Source: Cheilinus undulatus
Lineage: Eukaryota; Chordata; Actinopteri; Labriformes; Labridae
DNA: 64,000 nucleotides
Assembly: GCF_018320785.1 (NCBI RefSeq)
Contig: NC_054879.1
Location: 46,302,198-46,366,197 of the forward strand
Reading direction: 5' to 3'
The notes under the pieces are model-generated. The model ran no database searches, was not told the DNA's origin, and saw only the letters and a list, made by a program, of their open reading frames with translations. The translations under genes and the position numbers were made by a program. The stretch's first letter is position 1. Every line of letters starts with the position of its first letter. Positions 46,701 to 58,700 of the stretch are shown piece by piece.

Positions 46701-49700
46701 TGTGCCCTGAACAAAGAAAGGAGAGGTGAATCAGAAAAGATGCTAGCTGTTGTCCATTAGAAGTATTTTCCTTCACAGGTTTGACATAGAAGGCACCTGA
46801 CTAGCAATCAAAGCATTTCATAGAATAAAAAGTTGTATTATCTGTAGAAGAGTTGTTTTTTGCAGGGCGCTAAAACTTTAATGAGCCATTTGTTGCTTCC
46901 AAATCACCTCCCTATTCATTTCAACATTTCTGGACTCCTCTTTCTAACTAACACAGGCATGAATTATCTCAAAACTACTTTAAAATTACTACTTTCTGTC
47001 AAATAGATGTTAAAAACAGGCCTCTATGGCAAACAAGATCCTTGAAAACAGGGTTGAAAAGTGAATGGATTCTAAACTGGGTTGGTGTAGTGTTACACAT
47101 TCATCTGATTGGTTTTCAAGCTTCATCATTCCTGCTGAAGAATGAGAGTTGATGCTGGGGCCCCGGCAGTAAAGAGGTAAAACAGCACTAACCACTGCAT
47201 TCTTGGGGTTGGCCTGTTCGTGGTGCATCTCCACGAGCTGCTCCGGGCTGGCACTGTGGACCCGACTCAGCACATTGAACCAACCGCTGGACCGTGTGAG
47301 AAGGGAAAGTCAGCAAAAATGTAATTGGAAAGTGCACCATGAATTTCCACTTGTGACCACAAGGGGGAACTTTATTTCCACACATCACTCTCAATGAGAG
47401 ATAATGGCAAAGTAAACAGTGTAGAACAGGGGTGTCAAACTCAAGGCCCGTGGCCAAATCCGGCCCACAAGGATCAGATCATATTTTTATTATAACTGGC
47501 CCATCAGTATGTCTGCAGATTTCCTCCAGTATAATAATGTAAACTTCAACATGATTATTTAAAACTCCTTGTTAAGCCATTAAGGCATTCTTTCAAATTT
47601 TTCTCATATTTTGACATTAAAAATCTATGACGTTTACTTTTAACCCCATATTTTGACCTTTTAGACTCACAATTTAAAATTGAAGTCATATTTGTAACTT
47701 TTTAAGTCATCATTTTGAATTGTAGCTCATATTTTGATATTTTCAACTGCTAATTTTGGCTTTTTAATCCATATTTTGACCTATCAGACTCAAAATGTAA
47801 AATTTTAATACATATTTTGATTTTTTAAATTAATTGTTTTAACTTTTATAGCCTATTTTGATCTTATAGACCCCCAATTTTAAACTTAAGTCATCATTTT
47901 GAATTCTAGCTCATATTTTGACCTTTTCAATGCCTTACTTTGGCTTTTTAATCCTGTATTTTGACTTTTAAACTCATGATTTTAAATTTTTTCCCACATT
48001 TTGATGTTTAAACTCATTATTTCAAGTTTGATGTCATATTTTGACCTTTCAAACTTATGATTTCAACTTTCTCCTCATATATTTGCCCTTTTAAAACATT
48101 ATTTTTCTATTCTTAATATCGTGTTCTGATCTTTAAACTCATAAGTTGGAATTTTTTTCCCAGATTTGGGCCTTTAAACTTATCATTTTTACTTTTATTG
48201 AATTTCCTAATGATTTATCATCAGTGCTGGGTTTTTCCATATTTACTTATGAAAATGTATAATCTTATTTACTGGTGAAAATGAGGTTGACAGTTCTGGT
48301 TAAATGTTGACCCTGTCAGGCTCTCAGGTTGGACCTAAATCCAGAATCTGGTTTGACACCCCCGCTGTAGACTGTGTGATTATAATGTACCTGGCGTCTT
48401 CTGGAGACTCTGCATAGATGTGATAAGTCCTCTCCTCTGTTACAATGTTAAGGGCATTTTCCTTCTCATGATTGTCCACTATTTCCCTACAAAAAGTCCA
48501 AAAAGACCAAAACTAAGCAAAGATATGCAAAAGTTGGAGAGGGATTTTTAAGCACAATGAGTGGGAAGAGGGTCTCACTTGGCTGTGCGGATGTCGATGG
48601 TTCCTTTCAGCTTCTCTTCGCTGTCGTTCTCAAAATACATGAGCTTGGACTCCCGCAGGACGAACCACCGCATCTTCCAGTTGCGTCGAGACAAAGTGGA
48701 CATTCCTCCTCCTTTCTTGTAAAGCCAGCCAGATTTGAGGGAGTCCTGCTTGGCTCTGAACCACATGAAGGTTTCGTCTTTGAGGACGCACCAACGACGG
48801 CGCCACGGGATCATCAGACCACCTGAAAGAAGGCAAAGGTGCAAAGAGGAAAGGGGTGTTTATTTTAGTTTTCTTCTGTGAAAGCAAAGTGCACAGAAAG
48901 GGGCAAACAGGGACTTTAAAGTTCCTAAAATAAACTTTAAAACCTCCAAACTTACAAACTGTATTCGTACCTAGTAGAACATTTCAGAAGTGAAACATAT
49001 TTGGATCAAAGTAAACAAGAAAAACACAAAAAAGCTCAGATTTAAAGGACTTTTCTGAATCTGCAGCAGTGTTGCTCAGCTGTGCAGAATCATCTGCATG
49101 CCTGCTGGGCAGTGACTTGGTAAGCGACTCACTCTTCATGTAGAGGTAGCCATGGAAGTACGGAGGCCCGCTGCCGTTCAGCAGGTGCACTCTCCCATTG
49201 GAAACTTCCTCATCTGTGTCCACATAGCCGTCGTTGTCCTCATCGCTGTCAATGAACTGAGACACAAACAACTTTAGTAAGACAGGAGAACACTCTGCAA
49301 ACTTAACCTTTATAAAAACAATAAAATTAGATTATTAGAGAGGTAATTTTAATAGCAGCCAGCAACTCAGATATCTGAATCTGCCTCTAAATCAGTCAAG
49401 CGTTCAAAATGTTGTTAAACACAGTCTTACAGCCTTGACAGTTGCACTTATTCACACAACAAAAAGTCATTTATAAAGTATTATTGTCTCATTTATCATC
49501 AAAAATATCTTCTTACATCTAATATGGGCTAGATTCACCTGCCTAGCCCAGATGTACACTGTCTTAAGAGATTACAAGACAAAAAAAGGCCAGAATTTAT
49601 CCCAATAAGTCAGGGGTGTCAAACTCAATCAGAGCAGGAGCCGTATTCTGGATTTAGGCCTAACCTGAGAGCCTGACAGAGTCAACATTTAACCAGAACT

Positions 49701-52700
49701 TTCAACTTCATTTTCACCAGAAAATAAGACTATACATTTTCACAAGTAAATGTGAAATAAACCCCAGAATAGATGATAAAACATTTGGAAATACAAAAAA
49801 ATGTAAAAATGATAAGTTGAAAGGCTCAAATCTGAGATAAAAATTCCAACTTATAAGTTCAAAGATTAGAACACAATATCAAGAATAAACAAAATAATGT
49901 TTTAAAAGAGCAAATATATGAAGAGAAAGTTAAAATCATAAGTTGGAAAGGTCAAAATATGAGATCAAATTTGAAATAATGAGTTTGAAAGTCAAAATAT
50001 GAATTAAATTTTAAATTGCGAATCTGATAGGTCAAAATATGGGATTAAAAAGCAACAATTAGGAGTTGAAAATATCAAAATATGAGCTAGAATTCAAAAT
50101 TAATACTTAAAAAATTACAAATATGACTTAAATTTAAAATTGGGAGTCTATAGGTCAAAATAGGATATACAAAGTAAAAAAATATTATTTTGAAGTGTCA
50201 AAATATGAGAAAATATTTTGAAATACTGACTTTAAAAAGTCAAATATGAGATCAAATTTGAAATAATGAGTTTAAAAGTCAAAATATGATCTAAAATTTA
50301 ATTTGTGAATTCGATAGGTCAAATATGGGATTAAAAAGTTCAAAATTAGGAGATCAAAATGTCAAAATGTGAGCTACAATTCAACATTATGACTTAAAAA
50401 GTTAGAAGTATGACTTAAATTTAAAATTGGGAGTCTTACAGGCCAGAGTATGGTATAAATAGTAAAAATCATTAATTTAAAATATCAAAATATGAGAAAA
50501 AATTTAAAATCATAAGTTAAAAATCAAAATATGGGGTTAAAAAGCCAAAAAAAGTTGAAAAGCTCAAAATATGAGTTAAAATTTAAAATTGGGAATCTAA
50601 AAGATAAAAATGTGATATATAAAGTCCAAATTATGAGCTGCAAAGGTCAAAGTATGAAATGAAAAGTCAAGATAATACGTTTGAGTCGTAATCTTAAAAT
50701 GCAAAATTGAAAATATAAAATAAAAACACAAATTAATTTCTTTCCCCACATTCTTGACTTTTTATGAAATCTTTCTTACTCTTCACTTTTTCAAATTTTT
50801 ATGGCTTAACAAGTTTTTTTTAAATCAGTTTACATCTTTATATTGGAGGAAATCTGCAGACCTCATACTGGTGGGCCAGATATAATAAAAATATGACCTG
50901 ATCTTGTGGGCCGGATTTGGCCCCCGGGCCTTGAGTTTGACACCCCTGCAGTAGATCCGGCTACCACTGCAGTGTTAATATTGCTTAGATTAGCTGTAAG
51001 GAGATATTCTGACATCATCCTAAAGCGCCTGGCTCTAGCTCCCTCCACTTGATCTGACATCATGAGGTCCAAATTCTGCGACTTTAGGGAAAAAGATCAT
51101 CAGGAGTGCCAAAGCAAATCATTGCAGCAGTGTTTGCTGGGATTGTAACGTAACCTGAGCTGATTGATATTTTTAGGAAGAGTCAGGCTTGCAGAGGTCC
51201 ACACCTAATGTTGCATGAAGTTTAAACATTTATTCACAATGAAACGACAATAATGGACAAGGAGGAGATTTAGAGTTTCTAAAATGAGGGGGAAATTGAA
51301 TAGATCTTTTATTTTGCATAAAACCGCTGGGCAAAATTCTTCTTGTTTTTGGCAAATTTTAAAAAATCATCTCGAATTTGCATCAGATATATCAGGCAAT
51401 GCCATATAATCGAGATCAGCTGATCTAAGGAAGGTCCTAATCAGCTGACGGCCAGCTGATTCCCTCTATTGGCTAACTGCATTCATGTATTTAAGCTTCT
51501 CTAGCCTGGCTTTGCTTTGCTGCTCTCTCTGCAAGCTGCTTTTTGCAACCCTCCTCCACCCCAGCTCGTCCTTTATGCTATATCTGACTTGATCAATGCC
51601 ATTCTGCTTAATAACTGCTAATAAAGACAAAAGATTTTAACTGTGGTCCTGGCTGAACTCTGAGTCATGGTCTGTTGTTTCTCACCGAGTCTGAGCTGCC
51701 TCTGAAGGAGTCCAGGCTGTTTTGGGTGCAGGAGGATTTCCGCAGCACCTCCTCATCTGTGATATGGCCATCATTTGTGCTGGCACCTGAGCTCCCATGA
51801 GCCTCCTCAAACTCCTCCTGGTCATAGTCCGACTCTGCGTCCGGCACGTTTGTCTGAGTGGGCTCCTTGTTCTCAAAGTCTGACGTCCGTCCTGTCCTCC
51901 TCCTCTCTCCGTTAGTGACCACAGCAGGGAGAGGAGGTCGGGAGGTTCTGGAATCAGCGAGAGAGGAGGCATGGCTCAGCCCATTGGGAGTTAGAGGGGA
52001 GAGCTTGGTTGGTGCAGAAGATGAGGCTAAGGCGGGAGTCACAACTTGTCCTTCTGCAAAAGCAGGCGGAGGAGGGGGGATACTCTGGAATACTTCCTTA
52101 TCTAGAGGGACCACAGCCGGAGGAGGGAAGTCTGGCAGAGGAATGCACTCATCTTCGGCGTGGAAACCCTCATCCACCTCCTCCTCGGCCAGCGGGGCAG
52201 TGGAGTCGGTAGGATCGTGGAGGTTCTCCTCGCTTGAGAGGGATGGCTCCAAACCACCAAAGTCCAGGAGCTCCAGGAACTCAGTCGCCACACGGGACGC
52301 TTCCTTCTCCAGCCTGTAGATCTCCGCGTCCCTCATCTGGCGGAGCTCCTCACGGGAGACGTCTCCAAGGAGAGAGACACCGTCCTCCTGCTGCTTCTGC
52401 AAACGTTCGATCTCCCTCTCCAGGCGCAGGATCTCCTCCATCTGACGGCTCTCCTCCTCAGAGGTTTGGTTGTGGGAGAGAGTCTGGGATAGCTCCTTCT
52501 GTGGGTGGGACAAGAGAAGACACAGAGGAAACTCATTATGGCACCATATTCACTCCTCATAATGTAGTTTCCTCCCTGAAACTGCAGTTTACATGTCTAT
52601 TAAAGATTCAGTGTGTAATATTTGGCCTAGTAGCATTTAGTGAAACACACTTGGTAAAAATGAACCGTAATATTTATAAGTAGGCCTATTTAAATAAATG

Positions 52701-55700
52701 TTAAATCACCTGAATATACACTAAATGGACAAAGTATTTGGCCACACCTGTTGTCACAGGTGTATAGAATCAAGCACCTATCCATGCAGTCTCCATTCAC
52801 AAACATCTGTGATCCTAAACGGGTCGCTCTGAAGAGTTCAGTGACTTCTAGCGTGGTTCTGTGATGATGCCAACTTTGCAAAAAGACAGTTTGTGAAATG
52901 TCATCCCTGCTGGACATTCCACAGTCAGCTGTCAGTGATATTATTCAAAGTGGAAGCGTTTAGGAACAACAGCAACTCGGCCACAAAGCAGAAGACCACA
53001 TAAAAAATCACAGAGCAGGGTCAAGGACTGCTAAGGTGCATGGAGTTTAAGGGTCAATTCCGTTTCTACCCCTTAGCCCTTACCTTAGCCCTTCACCTAG
53101 GTTTCGCACGTTCATGTCAGGTGACGAGGGCCAAGTGCTACAAAGTCTTTGAAACAATTTTCAATGACCACACTTCAAACCAAGGGGTATGATGAATTTC
53201 CCACCATGCACTGGGTTCACTTGCAAAATGACACAACGGACTATGTAGGAGGCATGTAAATGTAAATATTTTCAGCATCTATAAATGATTGTAAGTTGAA
53301 GCTTTATTGTCACCTCCAATAATGCAATTTTTATTGGCTATGTGTGATGATGCACAGCAGTCAAGTGGCGTCTCGTTTCTTAAAGGGGACATATTTTACC
53401 CTTTTATGACAACTTCATATCCGTCTCAGAGGTACAGAAAACATGCCTGTGAAGTTTGTTGTTAAAAAAAAAAACCTCAAGTATTGGATTTTTGCATGTC
53501 TTAAAACCCCCTCTGTTTCAGCCCTGCTCAGAATGAGCTGTTTCTGTGTCTGTGGCTTTAAATGTTACTGATCTGTCGGACTCCACCCCTGACCACACCC
53601 CTTTCAGGAAATGGATGTGGCTTAATTGATGTGGCTCTCCTAAACAGAAGAGATCCTGAGAGATCAGGAGAGAAAGACCGAACTTACTTCCAAGAGGGGA
53701 GGGCCAAGTGAACCTGAGGGCGGGGCTAACTCCCCACATGACATCATGAGGGTAAAATCCGAGAACGGCTTGTTTCAGCACACATTTTCTGAAAGGTGGA
53801 GAAAGAGAGGGAGGGAGGAATGGATTTTTTTGGTACTTGAGGGGATTGTGGACAGACCAGGGACACATTTTTGTGTCAGAAAAGCCTGAAAAAGTGTTTT
53901 TTGTATAATAAGTCTAAGGTTTTCACCCCTACCCAGCACTCTGTTCTGAGGGACAAGGGGGAAGGGCCAAGGGGGAAAAATAGGATTGGCCCTAAATGTC
54001 ACCAACGCTGATTCCATAGCCGAAGAGTTCTGAACTTGACATTTATTCTGTGGAGTGATGAACCACTCTTCTCTATTTACAGTCAGATGGGTGAGTCTGG
54101 GTTTGGAGGATGCTGGGAGGAGTTACCTGCCTGACTGTGAAGTTTGGTGGAGGAGGAATAATGAGATGGGACTGTTTTTCAGGGTCTGGGCTAGACTCCT
54201 TATCTCCAGTGAAGGCCGGTGTTAAAGGGGACATATTATGCAAAAAACACTTTTTTTTTGGCTTTTCTAACACAGATATGTGTCCCTGGCCTGTCCAAAA
54301 TCCCCTCAAGTACCAGAAAGATCCGTTCCCTCTCCCCCTCTCTTTCTCCACCTTTCAGAAAATGTGTGCTGGAACAAGCTGTTCTCAGATTTTACATCTA
54401 ACGACCTCACCAGGGGCCTAAGTACCCACCCCCAGGTTTGGTTGGCCCTCCCCCACTTGGAGGAAAGTTCTGCCCTCCTCTACTGATCCTCTCAGCTACC
54501 AGCTGAGATGCTGGATAGCTCAGTGGGTTACCCTGCTGACTACAATCTGGGAGATTGATGTTCGAATCCCAGTCTAAACTTTGGGGAAAGGGTCTCTAAT
54601 ATCATGAGTGCTACATTTCCTGAGAGGGGTGTGGTCAGGGGCGGAGTCAGACAGGCCAGTAACAGAAACAGAAACGGCTCGTTCTGAGCAGGGCTGAAAC
54701 AGAGGGGTTTTTAGACATGCAGAAATCAATTCTGGAGTGTTTTTTTTTTTAGCAATAAACTTCACAGGCATGTTTTTGGGACCTCTGAGACCAATAAAAA
54801 CTTGTCTTAAAGGGGTAAAATATGTGACCTTTAATGCTTCAGCATACCAAGACATTTTGGACAATGCTATGCTTCCAACTGTGTGGCAACAGTTTGGGGA
54901 AGGTCCTTTTCTATTTAAAAGAAGGAATATAAAGACACGGTTTGATGTAGAAGAACTGGACTGGCCCGTTAAGAGCACTGATTTCAACCCCACTGAGTAT
55001 CCTGGCTGAATACTTTTGTCCACATAGTGTACAAATTCAGTTTTTATTATCTTAGAATAAGCCTTTTATTCAGTCCACAGAGATAGCCCAGGTCACGTAC
55101 TCAACCATCTTGGATTTTTGCATCTTGCATGTTTCAAAATAATCAAAATTTGATATTTTGTCCCCAAATTGTTCAGCCCTAATTCAATCCTAATATTGTG
55201 TTTGTTCTAATATAAAATGATTTATTAAATAAGGTGAGGACTATAAAAAAATCCCAAATACAATCCCTATATTGCAATTAAAAAAAAAAACTGGATTATT
55301 TAGCCCAAGTATATATAAAGACATTACCTTCTGACAAACTCCATTCATGAGGGAAGTCCTAAAAGAAATAAGAAATAGATTTAAGATGACATCTGCACTG
55401 AAATTAAATGTCTGAGTCATCAATTTTCTAAAAAAATAAAGTAAACATGTAATAAAACTCACCTTTTTTCATCTGCCTTAGCTGCCATTTTCTTCTCCTC
55501 CTCCTCTCTCATTAGCCGAAGCTCCTCCTCTCTCCTCCTGAGCTCCGCCTCCATTAGCCGCTGCCTCTCCTCCTCCTCCTCCCTCCTCCTCTTCTCCTCT
55601 TCTTCCCTCTGTCTCCTCTCCTCCTCCACTCGCCTCCTCTCCTCCTCCTCCTCTCTCATCCTCCTCTCCTCCTCCTCCTTCTCTCGCCTCCGTTTCTCCT

Positions 55701-58700
55701 CCTTGAGCTCCAGGAAGAGGGACCTGGCCCGCCGCCCTCGCTGGTGCTTCTGCAGGACGATGGCGGCGAAGCGGAGGCGCAGGAAGATGCGCCTCCAGAA
55801 GTGGGCGCGGTAGTTCTTCTGGATGGTGACGACGCTGGACAGAACCCGCTTGTATTGCTTCCTGGTGACAAAAGCAAACTTATTTACTCCAGCATCCTCA
55901 CAGTTTCACCGCAGACATATTTGTGACGTTGCTGCATGTTCTCCTCCCATGAGCCCGCTGGCGTCCCCGGTTTAAATAAACAGCGGCTTGTGCATTGTGA
56001 AATGTGCAATGTTTAGAGTCTGATTGTGGCTGTGTGGGCTGCTGTGTTTAGCCCTGTGACTAAGCCTCATCATCCACACACTGCTCATGCACAAAATACA
56101 CACACAACAACACACGTGACTCACAAAAGGACCACACACACTGCCTTTGAATCTCTGACCTCTAGTCTCCACAGTAATGACTCTGACTGCTCTAATGTTA
56201 CACATAATAACACAACGGCTCTGCTTGGAGTAGAACTCGCAACCTGTCATCAGAACCTGTCTATCCTCCCAGCGCAGGCTTTCAGAGGACTCTCTGTGAC
56301 CTTAAACATGGCAGGTGGGAGACAGCTACGGTACACGCCTGGAGGTGTCTGCATGTGCAGGTTTGTGAAGCGGCTCCGTGATGGATGTCCTGTCTGACAG
56401 CCAGAGGGGAGAGGCGGAAAAAAAGTTGCTGCTCAGGCTGAAAAAGAGATTTATTCAGGGGATAAAAACACCATCAGCCGAGCAGCTGATAGTAATCTGT
56501 GCAAATAAACACGGCTTTAGTTTAAGTCCATCCAAAAGTGGTCGAACTTATGATCTCTTGCAAAATGTCATCGTTAAGTGCATTGGAGGGTGTAATCCTC
56601 ACAGCAGAGCCTCATTCAACCTGATCTGTAGCTTTACTTGTGTTTAAATCTGCAAATTCAACACTTTTATAAACTGTAGGGTGAAAAGAATGAACCCAAG
56701 GAGAGCTGCACAGTCTCACCAGTGCTAGATTTATCAGTGGCTCCCCTAGACTTTTCAAAATAACCTCACAGAGAAGGTCAGAGGTCAACAACATCATTAA
56801 AATATGCAACAGCATGGATTTAAAACGATTTCACAGTTGGAAGCTTAGGAGGGCCAAAACTCTGCTGCAGGAGTGACACATTTTTCCCAAATTCTGAAAA
56901 CCATGTTTCTGGCATCAGGCCAAAACCCTGTAACTCAATTTTTCTTTTTTTTTTTCATAAATCATTTACATCTGTCTGTGGTTCTTTTTTAAGCAATAAA
57001 AACTTTTAAAAAGATGCTGAATATCCTGGACTAAATGTCTTACTATGCAAGCCTTTTCTGTTGTTTTGTTGGCACTTTTTTAATTTATTTGCTTCATCTG
57101 TATAAATCTAAAAATCTCAATAAAATATTTCTTAAAAAGACACTGACTAAGACCATTCAGTGATAAATCATTAAAAAAAAACAGATTTTTTGGTAATTCC
57201 CTGCAAAGTGGTGATTGTGGAGATAGGAGGTTTTGGCTCCAGACCAGCAGTGGTATCTATTGGATCAAGAACTCTCAGTTTCAACGAAGTGAAGCAGATT
57301 TTGTGATAAATAACCCATAACCCAGTAAATCGCATGCTTAAGAGGCTCATGGGACAAAATTTACATCACCTCATATGTCAGGGGTGTCAAACTCCATCAC
57401 AGCAGGGGCCGGAATCTGGATTTAGGTCTCACCTGTCAACATTGTCAACCTCATTCCACCGCTAATAAAATATGGAAAAAAAACTTGAAAAATGTTTTAA
57501 AAGGCAAATATGTGACAGAGAAAGTCACAATCCTGAGTTTAAAAGGTGGAATATGAGTTCAAATATCAAACTGGGAATCTGAAACCTTCAAATATGGGGT
57601 CAAAAAGCCAAGGTTAGGAGTTGAAAAGGTCAAAATATGACTTAAATTTTAAAATTGTGACTCTGAAAGTTCAAAATATCATATTAAAAGCAAATATTAG
57701 GTGTTTCATAGATCATAGTATAAAACTAGAAAAGCACTCAGAGAGCGCAGACCTCCGTCATCAGCCCTATCTCCCAATAGTGAAGAATCCTTTAAAAACA
57801 TTCCTGGATCCAAACGGTGATCCGGATCACTCCCAAAATCTATTTCGCTGATTACTCCCTCCCTGGTGGGGTGGAGACACTGTGAAGCAAAGCATTGGCT
57901 TCACTACATGTGGACTGTCATGGTGGAAGCATTGCCTGCCGGTGCCAACAGATGCACTGACAGTCTCACCCATGGTCTCACTGGACGACTGAAGGTCATG
58001 TCAGAGGGTGAATATTTCTCTATACCTCCCAGCATTGTGAGTATTCTCGCTACAATTCGCTGTCTTTCTCTCTGTTACGCTCTGACTAGTCTCCTCGACC
58101 AGGCGTGCGTCTTTCAAACTCTATAAACTCCAAAACTTTGAATAGAAACACACCCAACATGCTGCTGGGATTGAAGTTACTCATGTCCGCCATCTCCTGG
58201 TGTAAAGTGGTAACAGCGCAGAGCTCTGCCATTAGCCCTATCTCCCAATAGAAAAGAATCCTTTCAAAATTCCTGGATCCAGACGGTGATCCAGATCACT
58301 CCCAAAATCTAATCAGTTCTTCCTTATGCCATTTCTGACATTTCCTGAAAATTTCATGAAAATCCGTCCCTGACTTTTTGAGTTACTTTGCTAACAAACA
58401 AACTAACGAACAAACCCTGACGATCACACAACCTCCTTGGCAGAGGTAATAAAAAGTTGAAGTTATAAGTTTGAGTCATAATTTTGAGATGCAAAATTAT
58501 GACTTGATAAATTTCTTTTCCTGCATTTCTGAATTTTATCAGATTTTTTTTACTCTTTTCTTCTCAGATTTTTGATTTCTCAAGGATGTTTTAAATCATC
58601 CCAGTTAAGTTTACATTTTTAATCAGGAAGAAATCTGCAGCCCTCCAGAGGGACGGTTATAATAGAAATATGCTGTGAACTCGTGGGCCGGATAAAACTG

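Larger units (their letters stand above)
52718..55031 (+). mobile_element. Tc1-type transposon relic hosting three MITEs and a SINE
   Basis: The ends TACACTAAATGGACAAAGTA and TACTTTTGTCCACATAGTGT are inverted repeats. Plus-strand transposase remnants include LWSDEPLFSIYSQMGESGFG (about 54050) and YQDILDNAMLPTVWQQFG (54845-54900), then WPVKSTDFNPTEYPG. It is broken by stops and insertions and so is inactive. Confidence 0.85.

Noticed and set aside
51858..52319. 153-codon plus-strand frame opposite the large myo10 exon
   Set aside because: It is an antisense shadow of a strongly supported coding exon; no independent evidence.
53775..54351. Several 60-100 codon frames around 53.5-54.4 kb
   Set aside because: They fall in MITE sequence and match only other MITE copies in the window; not genes.
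54510..54573. tRNA gene
   Set aside because: The A and B boxes are present but stems pair poorly and it lies inside a MITE; SINE head is the better reading.
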